A stretch of 64,000 bases of DNA from Balanoglossus misakiensis (lineage: Eukaryota; Hemichordata): the NCBI GenBank assembly GCA_040954595.2, contig CM082594.2, forward strand, positions 124,001 to 188,000, in the 5' to 3' direction. This document shows positions 10,478 to 20,161 of the stretch, piece by piece. Position 1 is the stretch's first letter, and every line of letters starts with the position of its first letter. Below the pieces are notes generated by a model. The model saw only the letters and a list, made by a program, of their open reading frames with translations. It was not told where the DNA came from and did no database searches. The position numbers were made by a program, and so were the translations under genes.

Positions 10478-10826
10478 AGTAAGATTGATTTTTCAAGCCA
10501 AATAGTAAGGATAATTAAGGATGTCTCTTTTACTTAATACTCAGATGTGTGCACCACCTTAGGAGAGATTACCTCATATGCACAATTATCTCTACAGACA
10601 CTAGTCTTCAAGAGGCAACTCTTGTATATTTGAGTGATGAAAACATCCAGCTTCGTACACTTCCTCACAAGTTCGTGCCTATCCTAAATTGCACGGACAT
10701 ACAAATGAAATTTCTGTTTTCTTTTCTCTTGTGGAAATTTTAGAAATGAGAAGTTACCACACAATTCAATTGCCATGAAGAGAAAGTGCCCAAAAGATTG
10801 TCATTTACGGTACGTCAGAAACTTAC

Positions 10827-10949
10827 ATATTTCACAACGGTTACCCTCATAGCAACCAGTACAGGCACAGGTATATGCCGTGCAGGAGTTGGCCACTGCA
10901 TTACATACAGCCCCGTTGAGACAGCTGTTTCGTTGGCATGGATCTTGGA
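10827..10949 (-). CDS. EGF-like exon e6 (copy a)
   Basis: A 123-bp phase-1 exon with donor GTAAGT and acceptor CAG. It reads QDPCQRNSCLNGAVC, then ANSCTAYTCACTGCYEGNRC, with all eight family cysteines. The frame is open. Copy d changes Arg to Cys beside the last cysteine. Confidence 0.82.
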
Positions 10950-11341
10950 CTGCAATAAAAAGTGCAACCTAATGTTATCTCAGCAATATTTACTTTCAAA
11001 ATCTGTTTGATAAAAACATCATCATTACCATTACTGTAAATACTGAACGGAACTTCACTTCCAAAAACAACTTGCTCATTCTGGGACGCACTTGTGGGGC
11101 TATGAAAATCTCTGTATATGTATCTTGTGTAGGGAAAATTTTCATGAACGATCAACATTTTTTTCTTCAAATAAACATGTTTTCTTTCAGTTGTACATCA
11201 TTTTTGAGGTGAACGATTCCCAAGGCCCAAGGTGTGATGCTGAAGATGAAAATATAAAGTATGACCAACAGACAATGTATTGAGACATGATTGTAAATGT
11301 TAGTTCCTGCATGACAAAATGTTTGTTTTAATGAGTTTTAC

Positions 11342-11458
11342 ACTGGCTGCAGTGTGTGCCGGTGAAACATCCTGGACAAGTACACTCATAAGTTGTACAC
11401 GACAGCCGAGTACACTGCCCATTGTTCAGGCATGGACTTGGCCTACATGGAGTTTGTT
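11342..11458 (-). CDS. EGF-like exon e5 (copy a)
   Basis: A 117-bp phase-1 exon with a weak donor GTAAAA and acceptor CAG. It reads QTPCRPSPCLNNGQC, then LSCTTYECTCPGCFTGTHC, with all eight cysteines. Copy d has Cys to Tyr at the first cysteine and two further replacements. Confidence 0.8.
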
Positions 11459-11773
11459 CTGTTTCAATGGAATGAAAATAAATAAATAGTAGTGACATAA
11501 GTTTTTAGGGTATGACCATTTCCTTAATTCCTACAGCTGTGGTTCTATCGGGTTCTCCTATAACTAAGCCTCCTTAATGTATAACTGAACAATAAGAATT
11601 ACTTATTATACTTTTGGGAGTTTAGGACTTAGTAATTGCAAAAAAGACTCAATTCCTGAAAGTGCCTATTTGGTTTGTCACATCCTAAATATACAGGTAA
11701 TTTCATAGCTGCCAGCTATGACAAATATACCGGTATGAGGGGGGAAAAACAGTTCCTCGTCTGATAAATTTAC

Positions 11774-11896
11774 CTTGGTCACAGGTGATTCCAATGATAC
11801 AGCCTTGACAGCGACAGGTAAACGCACTGCACGATCCACTGATTGGCTCACAGATACCGTTGTTCATGCACGGATTGGGAGAACATTGATCGAGTC
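11774..11896 (-). CDS. EGF-like exon e4 (copy a)
   Basis: A 123-bp phase-1 exon with donor GTAAAT and acceptor CAG. It reads LDQCSPNPCMNNGIC, then SGSCSAFTCRCQGCIIGITC, a complete eight-cysteine EGF module. The exon is absent from copy d, removed by a 1383-bp deletion. Confidence 0.82.
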
Positions 11897-12381
11897 CTGG
11901 GGGTTGCATGTAAATCAACCAACAATTGCATATTAACATCACAAGTCATTTCACTATTTTTTCATTCCAAACTTAAAAGATTGCTTGTAACTTGCTGAAC
12001 AAATATTCATATGGACAGACTATTCTAGCTTGGAACAGGCAAAATCAAGGGTGCCCTGACGCCCAACTTTTAAGAGCAGTTCATTTACTGAAACTGCCAG
12101 CACCCGATATTATCCCACATGTAATCAATATGTGGAAATCAAATACATCTGTAACAGTTTTAATTTACCATGTGGGTATTTGCATGGAGGGCCATGGTAT
12201 TTGTACCTACTGATAAAATACCCTTCAAAACAATATCCTCATTTCTTCAGAAGTTTTGCAACAAGACCAATAAAGTTTCACATCAAAATTTACAATGTAT
12301 AAATAAGCTTAAAAGATCTACGGAATGAAGATGGCTTGTTTGTTTGCAGGGTGTCTTGAAAGTATATACTCACTTGTTTGA
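11897..12381. other. Intron between e4 and the inverted-repeat element
   Basis: No recognisable gene. The short plus-strand frame at 11992-12213 has no known features. Confidence 0.5.
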
Positions 12382-13270
12382 CCATGGACCCTAGAGAAAG
12401 AAGGACGCGCAACTCCAGTTTTTTCTTGAAATGATGTTCTTTTGCATACATTATTTCCAGATAAATCCCAATAATCCAATTTGCAAATTAACTGTGTATA
12501 AACTAACGCAAAGTCTCGTGTTTTGTGTGAAGTTATCACAACACCTCAGAACATCTCGCAGAAGACGAGAAAACTGCAACGTGGTTGAACGCAGCGATTA
12601 TTTATGGAACACATCTGGACAAGTTAAACAGGAATTTGAATCTGAGTCTGACAGCGTCCAAAACAAGCATCTTTTGTCTAACAGTCCGGGTATTTCACAA
12701 GGCTGTGAGCTAACCGTACCGAGGGTTGCCTGGCGGCCATAGCGCACACATGATAATCCACCCAGTTTGTTTACAAATTGTTTTCGTGAAATCTGTTTTA
12801 TTGTTCACGCACTGCGAAATAAAATGCCCCTAAACCACAATTTTTATTTCAATGCTTCACGCAAACATAAAATTATTACGAAAAGTGTCAGCGTTACTAA
12901 GAAATATGAGTGCCCAGTCGGACATGCAAAAAACATGGATGATTTGTTTACAATTTTTAAATGAAGCTTGTGGCACTAGAAATGACCATTCAACCGACAG
13001 ACGAACACCAAACCATAATAATTAGCACAGACATCGTAATACTTTTAGAATTTTAGAAAAAAACGCAGTGGCTGCTGAAATGCAGTAGTGCCAGTTTGGT
13101 GGCAAGTTTTCGCATCACTGGTGGGGTCGACACGTGCCGAAGTAAGGAAGTCATTGTCCGACTGTCCTGGGTGTTAATTATATACAAAAAAAAACATCAT
13201 CATACAGATAATCCCCAAACCCTTTGATCTTTGCCGCAGTTGCTCGCCCTTCTTTCTCTTGGGTCTATGG
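12382..13270. mobile_element. 0.89-kb element with 33-bp terminal inverted repeats (copy a)
   Basis: Bases 12382-12414 match the reverse complement of 13238-13270 with four mismatches (core AGAGAAAGAAGG). The right arm overlaps the end of EGF exon e3, where a splice donor is expected. The interior holds short frames without known domains. It could be a non-autonomous DNA transposon; no target duplication is clear. Only the right part survives in copy d. Confidence 0.6.
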
Positions 13271-13384
13271 TTTGACAGATGTCACCTGTGTAAGAGTTCA
13301 CACACTGGCATGAATAGAAATTGCACGATGTTTGCTGGCAAAATCCACCATTCATACATGGGTTGGGATCACAGGGGTTTTGCA
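13200..13384 (-). pseudogene. EGF-like exon e3, donor lost, runs to a stop (copy a)
   Basis: The acceptor is CAG (13385-13386, phase 1). It reads QNPCDPNPCMNGGFC, then TSCNFYSCQCVNSYTGDICQT. After that, where siblings have a GT donor, the sequence enters the right inverted repeat of a neighbouring element and reads on to TGA at 13200-13202. The second extra cysteine is replaced (NSY). The insertion probably destroyed the donor. Alternatively this is a genuine terminal exon with a short tail. Confidence 0.68.
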
Positions 13385-13916
13385 CTGGAAATTAAGAAAG
13401 GACGCCATTTTATTCCTTGCTACTCATTCTACAGTACAGATATGGCAAAAACCTTGCAGAATTATGGCAAGGGTGTGTGGAGTGATTGTGCCTACAACTT
13501 ATATTAGGCTGGTATCAAGTTGTTCACACCTCCATAGATCACGTGGCAGTGACTGTGAGGCAAGGGCTTCCCTTCATGAAATCAAAGACCTGTGTACTGG
13601 AGGAGGGTTCCTTGCAAATGCTTGACTTGACTTCAAGCACACCTGTAGACTCATATGTAAATTTACACTATCTGGCCTGGAGTGAGAATTTCCATAGTGG
13701 ATGTGTGTTGACAAAAGGCAGTAAAATTGGCCAGTCGCGCATAATGTTTCTTGAACCAAGACAATCAAGACATTATGCGCCACGAAAGTGATTTTGATTG
13801 GAAAGAGTGTAATCTTACATTCGATGTCAAGAACTCTCCAAGCTCTGCTGTGGTGATGGCTACACCTATGCTCAGGAAACATGCAGTATTTGAATGAGAC
13901 TGCGCTGTATACTTAC
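13385..13916. other. Intron between e3 and e2
   Basis: No gene is supported. Open frames on both strands overlap here without recognisable features. It contains a short inverted repeat (GCGCATAATG near 13738, CATTATGCGC near 13771). Confidence 0.5.
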
Positions 13917-14039
13917 ATATCTCACACCTATCACCTTTGTAGCAACCAGTACATATGCAGGTGAGATCAAAGCAGGAATTTCGAGCCGGTTGACAGAAGC
14001 CACCATTCTGGCACGGATTTGGTTGACACTGGTTGAGTC
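13917..14039 (-). CDS. EGF-like exon e2 (copy a)
   Basis: A 123-bp phase-1 exon with donor GTAAGT and acceptor CAG. It reads LNQCQPNPCQNGGFC, then RNSCFDLTCICTGCYKGDRC, the clearest example of the eight-cysteine EGF module in the window. The frame is open in all four copies. Confidence 0.84.
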
Positions 14040-14310
14040 CTGCAAGGAAAAGGGTCAAATTTTCCATGATCATCAGGGGTGAGTTTCCTACAAAAATTGT
14101 GATGTGACAAACCGACAAATTAGCATATTAGCATAATCAGAATAAATAAAAAAAATGCACAGGTAGTTTAAAAGAACAAAAACTTTCGAAACGGAATAGA
14201 GCTAAGCTGCTATTCCTTTCTATTTTTGTGTTTGTACAACATCAGTGAAGTTTAAATCATAATAAAAAAATGATAATTATCATTATTAACTGCTACAGAT
14301 TCAAACTTAC

Positions 14311-14413
14311 TTGTCTCACAACTGGTTCCCTAGTAACACTCTGTGCACATGCAAATTGTGGCAGTACAAGAATTTACCTGTTGTTGGCAGGTACCTCCAT
14401 TGAGACAAGGACT
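14311..14413 (-). pseudogene. EGF-like exon e1, cut by the array joint and with TAG (copy a)
   Basis: The donor is GTAAGT (14305-14310). It reads SPCLNGGTC, then NSCTATICMCTECY-stop-GTSCET, with a TAG two codons after the second extra cysteine. The 5' part present in copy d (PNPCFA) is replaced at 14414 by unrelated sequence that carries its own AG and a TGA in phase. The array joint therefore lies inside this exon. Confidence 0.75.
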
Positions 14414-15240
14414 TCATAAGTTGTCTGAAAACACCAGTTTGCCCAATTTTCAATAATGTATAGGAATACATGAGAAGTCGGCCAGATTAGAAGTCGGCCA
14501 GTTCGCGCGCATGAGAAGTCGGCCAGTATGAGAAGTCGGCCAGTTGTTGAACTTGTACCCGAATAGTGCAGTAATGACCTAGATTACTTATAACAACACT
14601 TAATAAAATATAATTGCACTAAATATTTTCATTTGGACGGATTTCCCAAATTCTTGACAACACAATGGGGTCATTTCAAATAATGGCGTCTGGCATCCGT
14701 ACCAGTTCCCCAGCCCCGTATCCGCGTAAGGAGCTTAGGTTGTTCGCCAAATTCCTGTGACATTTCTGATTAAAGGGAGTTGTTTCAAAGCCTACTAAAA
14801 TACATAGAAGATGTATGTGTATATTCATACTTTCTGAGACAACACCAAACAAACAAACAAACAAACGTGACAAGGAACAGACTACTGGCGCAGCTCAAGA
14901 AGTGCAGGTGACTGATGTTGACGTACCCCGGTGACGTACATGAAAAGTGAACAGACAGTTTTAAAATTCATCGGCTATTTGTACAAATATCTCAGCTCCT
15001 GTACATCAAGGAAACATTTCGTAGTGAAACAGTTATATATAACACAAAGTACCAGGGTTCTCTCCCACAGGCCGACTTCTCGTACTGGCCGAGACCGACT
15101 TCTCATACTGGTTGACTTCTCAGGACACCATGTATAGCTAGCTGTTGAACTCAAAAAATATGTAAAACTACAAGTGATGTAAACAACTTGTGGAACCATG
15201 TTCAAATCGAGACAAGAAGAAAAGGGGTTTCAAGACTTAC
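14414..15240. other. Non-coding left end of the amplified segment
   Basis: Apart from the inverted-array element at 14470-15123 no gene is seen. A (CAAA)n tract lies at 14847-14866. Copies are at 29987-30813 and 45565-46391. It is absent after the last EGF exon of copy d. Confidence 0.6.
14470..15123. mobile_element. 0.65-kb element with inverted arrays of GAGAAGTCGGCCAG
   Basis: The left end has four copies of AGAAGTCGGCCAG within 14470-14543. The right end (15067-15123) has the same word about three times in reverse complement (CCGACTTCTC and variants). Internal sequence is AT-rich without a long frame. Inverted sub-terminal arrays suggest a non-autonomous DNA transposon whose transposase binds this word. 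No target duplication is evident. Confidence 0.65.
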
Positions 15241-15330
15241 CTCCTTCAGCACTTTACTGCCCTGTAGCGCACTGTGTGACACTTGTAGTTGTGCATTCAT
15301 AACCAGAAGGACGTGGCCGAACCTAGCGAG
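15241..15330 (-). pseudogene. GCC2/GCC3-like exon g5 with in-frame TAA (between copies a and b)
   Basis: The donor is GTAAGT (15235-15240). The phase-1 frame reads PSGYECTTTSVTQCATGQ-stop-SAEG. The stop is TAA where this repeat usually has Tyr (G-x-Y-S-x2-G). The 5' end is unclear: no AG in the right phase was found, so the right limit is approximate. The stop is the same in all three copies. Confidence 0.6.
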
Positions 15331-15392
15331 TATGAACCTATCACAGAAAAAATTCAAAGAACGATTTTTACCACCATGGTTTGGTCCAACGA

Positions 15393-15434
15393 TCCCTTAT
15401 TAGAGAGATGTCCGTAATCACAGGTTTTACTGTA
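15393..15434. repeat. Short DNA-transposon-end-like repeat, inverted copy
   Basis: This is the reverse complement of the motif at 10431-10477 (GGTTTTACTGT, with GGACATCTCTCTAATAA on the other strand). It lies in the intron between g5 and g4. Confidence 0.4.
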
Positions 15435-15573
15435 CAATACCTCTTCAGTGGAATCATTGTGTTTTTCAAAGTGCATCACAATATCAACTCCAATAAGCAT
15501 AACAGTTTAATTTTCTGTGTATGCCATGCTATAACACAGGGAAGTCACAAGAGTGATTTGCAGCCCAACTTAC

Positions 15574-15771
15574 CAGTAACTGTTGAACAATCCACTACGG
15601 GTGACATGGTTGGACACTTGGATCCCGCTGGACAAGGCGTGCATGTGCCGTCGCCTTCCATAGCATATTCACCATTGCCACAGTCGAGCGGATCTTACAT
15701 TGGATCTGAACACGATTGTCCAGCAGGGCACAGAAGACAGGATGTGCGTGCAGGCTCCTCACTTATTTCAT
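15574..15771 (-). pseudogene. GCC2/GCC3-like exon g4 with in-frame TAA
   Basis: A 198-bp phase-1 exon with donor GTAAGT and acceptor CAG. It reads SCLLCPAGQSCSDPM-stop-DPLDCGNGEY, then DGTCTPCPAGSKC and VVDCSTVTG. Two CPAG-x2-C units are clear, as in GCC2/GCC3 and ephrin-receptor-like repeats. Length and splice sites are normal. The single TAA is the same in all three copies. Confidence 0.74.
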
Positions 15772-16014
15772 CTGATTAAAGAAAATGAGGTTTTTAGTGA
15801 TGTATTTGTGATACAGTGTCATTTACAATAACAAATTACTTGAGATGATTCACTTCATAATTCTGAGACAAGTATACAGGCATGTAGAAAATTCTTTGGA
15901 GGACATTAAACGTCATTTCTAATCAACCATGTTCTGAATATCATAAGACTCTGCGAGATCTCACATGGCTAACCGGGTCTCGCAAGATCTCGCACTGAGT
16001 TGATAATCTGTTGT

Positions 16015-16110
16015 AAACACATACATACATACACACACACACATACCCCCAGTCGCACTGACTTGAAAATCTGTTGTAAACACATACATGCATACACACA
16101 TACCCCTCAG
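16015..16110. repeat. Tandem duplication with (CATA/CACA)n
   Basis: AATCTGTTGTAAACACATACAT occurs twice about 60 bp apart, each followed by CACA-type microsatellite. It sits in the intron between g4 and g3. Copy c differs by a few bases in the tract. Confidence 0.7.
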
Positions 16111-16150
16111 TTTCATCACACAGCAAACTGAACAAGTACCACAATCTTAC

Positions 16151-16279
16151 CATTTGTACATCTGGTACAGTTTGTTGCACCAGCCAATGACACGTAACCC
16201 TTGGTACACTTGAATTGCGATGCACTGGGATCTATGCAGGCGTACCCTTGCTCACAAATAGTACAATGTTCAGCACCAG
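16151..16279 (-). CDS. GCC2/GCC3-like exon g3
   Basis: A 129-bp phase-1 exon with donor GTAAGA and acceptor CAG. It reads AEHCTICEQGYACIDP, then FKCTKGYVSLAGATNCTRCTN. The order C-x2-C, G-Y-x-C, C-x2-GYVS-x2-G and C-x2-C is that of the repeat. It is the only one of the five cysteine-rich exons with a fully open frame. Confidence 0.76.
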
Positions 16280-16538
16280 CTGATCTGTAAATCAAACAGA
16301 GAATTTACACACCAAGTTAACCTTTGAATACCACTGTAAAAATTTGGTGCAAATTTTAATTATTTTCATAAATAGAGGTCTATTCAAATTTGGAAAAATT
16401 GTCATTTTTTCATTCATATATTATATCAGTAAATTTTAAATACAGAAATAGAAAATGATCCCATCCTATTTTTCAGTTAGTAAATTACCTGACCTAATGT
16501 TTGATGTTGGAAATAAAGGTGGGTGGGTAGAAGTTTAC
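16280..16538. other. Intron between g3 and g2
   Basis: AT-rich; no features seen. Copies are at 31853-32111 and 47430-47688. Confidence 0.6.
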
Positions 16539-16669
16539 CTGTTATGCAAGAGGTACAGCGAGACATCCTTTGTCCAAGGCCGAACTGTAATAACCAGCCG
16601 AGCATAAAATCACAGTGTTACCATTTGGACATTGGTTACCAGCTGGGCAATCAGCACATGATGTTTGTG
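16539..16669 (-). pseudogene. GCC2/GCC3-like exon g2, one frameshift
   Basis: The donor is GTAAAC and the acceptor TTTTCAG. The phase-1 frame reads QTSCADCPAGNQCPNG, then ILCSAGYYSSALDKG, and then must change frame to reach RCTSCIT before the donor. The exon is 131 bp, one base short of a multiple of three. The loss lies near 16565-16575 and is the same in all copies. Confidence 0.72.
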
Positions 16670-17649
16670 CTGAAAATAAACAGAGATTTATAGAATCTTA
16701 TAGTCACAGTCATACCTTCAAAGACGTGGGATTCTCACGCGGGTTGGGGAGACAAAAATCCCTGGCAAAAGATTGAGGACAGGAAAATGCCAATCCAGAG
16801 ATATTGGTAACAGAAACTGTGTACAGTCAATGCCATACGGCAGTGTGCTGTTCTAACAACAGACAAGATCGTGACGATCATAGTCTGTGTCGGAGATTTG
16901 GAAAAGAGCAAATTTGGTGAAAAGACGGGACAAAACAAAAGTCTACTTATACGATGCACATGAAAACTGGATGAAAGCGAAGCAGTCCACTATTTGAATG
17001 CATTGGATGTAAAATTGGCAGAATATTTGGACTGGACGTAATGTTTGTACGCACAGAATTACGTACATGCACATAAGATGATCGTCCGCCTTAAAGGCAC
17101 GTAAGCTGCAACTGGATAAAAAAATTAAAGTTTTAAATAATCTCATATATGCTTTTAATTATGTCTATTAAATGATATTTCATGATAATATATCAAGCTC
17201 AACACTTATTTATGACACAATGGCCAAAAATTAAAGAAAAAACGAAAATTCCTGCAATTTAAAAAAAAGTGCAATATTGCAATGAAAAATGGAAATCTGA
17301 TGTCTCAGTGGTGTACATTTACTTCCATGAGCTCAAGTGGATGAGATCATGTTTTGTTTATGAAGTTTCACAACCGGAAATGCAACATTTTCATTGTTTC
17401 TTGCATTTTCCCAGGGTGGCGGCCATAATCGCTTGCGGCAAAGCTTTATTATTTATCTGGTTAAAACTTGCATATGCACTCATATTTAGGGTTTATAATG
17501 CTTGTGTATAGTTCACTGCCTTCATCTGCATGGACTAATGGTAGTGCAGTTTTAAACAAATATTATGAAAATTATCCCAAAAGTTACAGCTTACGTGCCT
17601 TTAAGTGAAAGATTACACAGTAATGCCCAAACTTTAAGTGCTGACTCAC
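16670..17649. other. Intron between g2 and g1
   Basis: It has no gene. The plus-strand frame 17269-17511 has no recognisable domain and equals the last part of 199-528 in copy a. Copies are at 1-666 (partial), 32243-33222 and 47820-48799. Confidence 0.5.
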
Positions 17650-17842
17650 CATCTATATTAGTGTAGTATCCATCTTCACACACCTCTGGCTCCGACATAC
17701 CATCATATTGGCACTTATACCCGGGGCAGGACAAGGCGTACAGTCTATACTTCCATTGTTGGCAAAATATCCCAGTCCGCATTGTGTTGGTGATGAGAGG
17801 CTGGCTGTTCCACACATGAAACCCCTGGACACAGCGTGCATG
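17650..17842 (-). pseudogene. GCC2/GCC3-like exon g1, two frameshifts (copy b)
   Basis: It carries the same two single-base losses as at 667-859, with splice sites intact. Confidence 0.7.
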
Positions 17843-18591
17843 CTTCAGAACATGCTGAACTTTAACTTCCAGCTGCGCAGTCCTGTAGGAGTGAAGACGT
17901 CAAATATTAAGGAGGTTTAGGAGCCCTCTAGCCAGCAAACTTCATCAAGGATGTACGTGCAGAACATAAACCGGAAACACTGCGTGTCCGGTCTTTTTCC
18001 CATAGGATTACATTGATAATCGCCAGAAAACAAACTTCTACTATTGTTATTTTCTCGAAATTTTACACATAGCTCAGTCCAGCAAATATAAATTCATTGG
18101 TCAAATAAAATATAGGGGTCACCGCGCTCTTTTTTGAGATAAATTGCATTAAGAATTTTGGCCATAGACAAACAAACCATTGGTGAAAAATGCTGAGTCA
18201 GCAGATTTCTTCTATTATCGACCAATTTCATGGCTCTGTATTTCAAAAACAAGCGCGGTGACCCCTATATTTTATTACGGATTTTCATTATACATACAAA
18301 AGAGAATAAAAAAATCCACAATTAAAAAAAATGACAATACTTTCCATTTTATTGAACGTACATCCTTAATGTTACTTAGGTAGTGGAGCACCAAAACCCA
18401 AATTTTCATATCGATTGTGTATTTTGTGATAAAAGCACCAAACTTGGCTCAGATGTGTGTTAATGTGTACTGAACAAATTCAGATAGCGAGTCACTAAAT
18501 ATCTGTTGAAGAGTTTCCATGGCAACCAATTTTTTTTCAAAATGGCCGCAAATACAGATAATCACACCTGTTAAACATCAAAATAAATTCA

Positions 18592-19636
18592 CTACAAGAA
18601 CCACTGCAGTCAGCGTACCGAAAGGATCACAGTACCGAAACAGCACTTACTAAAGTCAACAACGATATTTGTATGGCACTGGATGCCGGTAAATGTGTAC
18701 TCATGGTTCTCCTCGATCTCTCCTCTGTGTTTGATACCATAGATCACGACACAATCATCTCAAGGTTATCAAAACTGGGCATCACCAACATCGCACTACA
18801 ATGGTTCTCATCATATCTTAAGAACAGACAGCAGTTTGTATGGCACAATGTCAGAACCTCAATATCTACAATATGGAGTACCACACGGTTCAGTGCTTGG
18901 CCCACTTTTGTTCTGCAGCTACATCCAACCACTTGCTCAACTTATTTGTCACCACAACATCAATTTTCACCAATATGCCGATGACAACCAACTATACCAA
19001 TATTTCTTCCAGTTAGACACCATAAGTACATTAGACAAGATGGAAAGGGCAGTTCACGAAATAAAAACCTGGATGACACATAATAAACTTCAACTAAATG
19101 GTGGCAAACCCGAGGTACTCCTGATAAGGTCTCAGTTCAACCGCTCGCCTCGTCCCATAAACCACATGAGCATTGGATCATGTTGTGTTCAAATTGTGAA
19201 TTCTGCACGGAATATAGGTGTGACATTCGACGACAATTACACTTTCAATAAGCACATTAATGCAATTTGCAAGTCAATTTTCTTCCATCTGCGTCAAATC
19301 AGCCACATTCGCCGTTACCTCACTAAGGAAGTTTGCCAGATGCTGGTTCATGCTCTAATCACATCAAAACTGGACTACTGCAATGCAATACTCTGTGGTT
19401 TACCATCATCATGCATTCAACCGCTACAGCATGCCCTGAATTCTGCAGCCACCATGGCCTCCTTCACAAAAACCTCACCAGACCCCATAATGCCTCCATC
19501 TCTTACACCACACCTTATACCCACCACAAATCCTAGCCATCACCCAACCTATCATAGCCCAAACAATCCAAACCCAATCAAAATTGACCCTAGCCCCACT
19601 TATCAAGCCATCAATGCTCAACGGCAACCCAAATAA
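18592..19636 (+). pseudogene. LINE reverse transcriptase, 5' part deleted (copy b)
   Basis: The sequence jumps at 18591/18592 from intron to LQSAYRKDHS of the reverse transcriptase. The endonuclease and 1409 bp are gone. TCA is present at both ends of the deleted stretch. The RT frameshift near 18840 and the YADD motif are as in copy a. Confidence 0.88.
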
Positions 19637-19968
19637 CACTTAACTTAAAGATTGGCATAAATCCAAACTCATACCACTGCGACCCCAAATATACAACACA
19701 AAGACTCAATCACGAACCAATACCTACCATTTGTAGCAAATACACGACCAAAGATTTGATCCCATCTATCATCCATATATCATCAGAAAGTTGGGACGAT
19801 GAGCAATGGGGCAGAGACTGATCATCAAAAATTTGAGACAGGGAATTCCAACAAATGAGATCATTAAGTTAAATATGCAAAGCAAATCAGAAAAGAGAAT
19901 CGGAAGATTTTCTCCGAAGGACACCTTGCAAATTCATGATTGGAAAGACACTGCAGTCACATGTATAT

Positions 19969-20139
19969 TGTAGTGTCCAAACACTAGTGAGCATCTATAC
20001 TTTATACATTCTGTAAAATGACGTAATGCAACATTCGGGTCATTATGAATAAAGTGCGTGAATGAGGCTAGGCACTCTCACTCTTACATGCCGGACTTGG
20101 TGTCTCATGTTGTCATTATTGCCCACCCACGATTCTATA
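19969..20139 (+). mobile_element. Ty3/gypsy-type LTR (copy b)
   Basis: Same as 4395-4565, including AATAAA and the following TGGCGACGAGG. Confidence 0.65.
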
Positions 20140-20161
20140 TTTGGCGACGAGGACGGAGAAC

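Larger units (their letters stand above)
1..14413. repeat. Tandem array copy a (partial, left part outside window)
   Basis: Nearly all of this stretch recurs at 16984-29986, 32557-45564 and 48134-60737. It is the only copy besides the last with the full LINE 5' part (1609-3017). The joint to the next copy falls inside EGF exon e1 after base 14413. This was found by comparing copies: the last copy leaves the shared sequence exactly at the equivalent base (60737). The left end of this copy should lie about 2.6 kb before the window. Confidence 0.93.

Noticed and set aside
12431-12964. Possible coding sequence inside the inverted-repeat element
   Set aside because: Two short frames show no transposase motif and no conservation beyond the array identity.
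13486-13791. Plus-strand open frame of 101 codons in the e3-e2 intron
   Set aside because: It overlaps other frames on both strands, has no known features and drifts freely between copies.
15381-15779. Plus-strand open frame of 132 codons
   Set aside because: It overlaps exon g4 in antisense. The minus strand has the splice sites and cysteine pattern, so this is a shadow.
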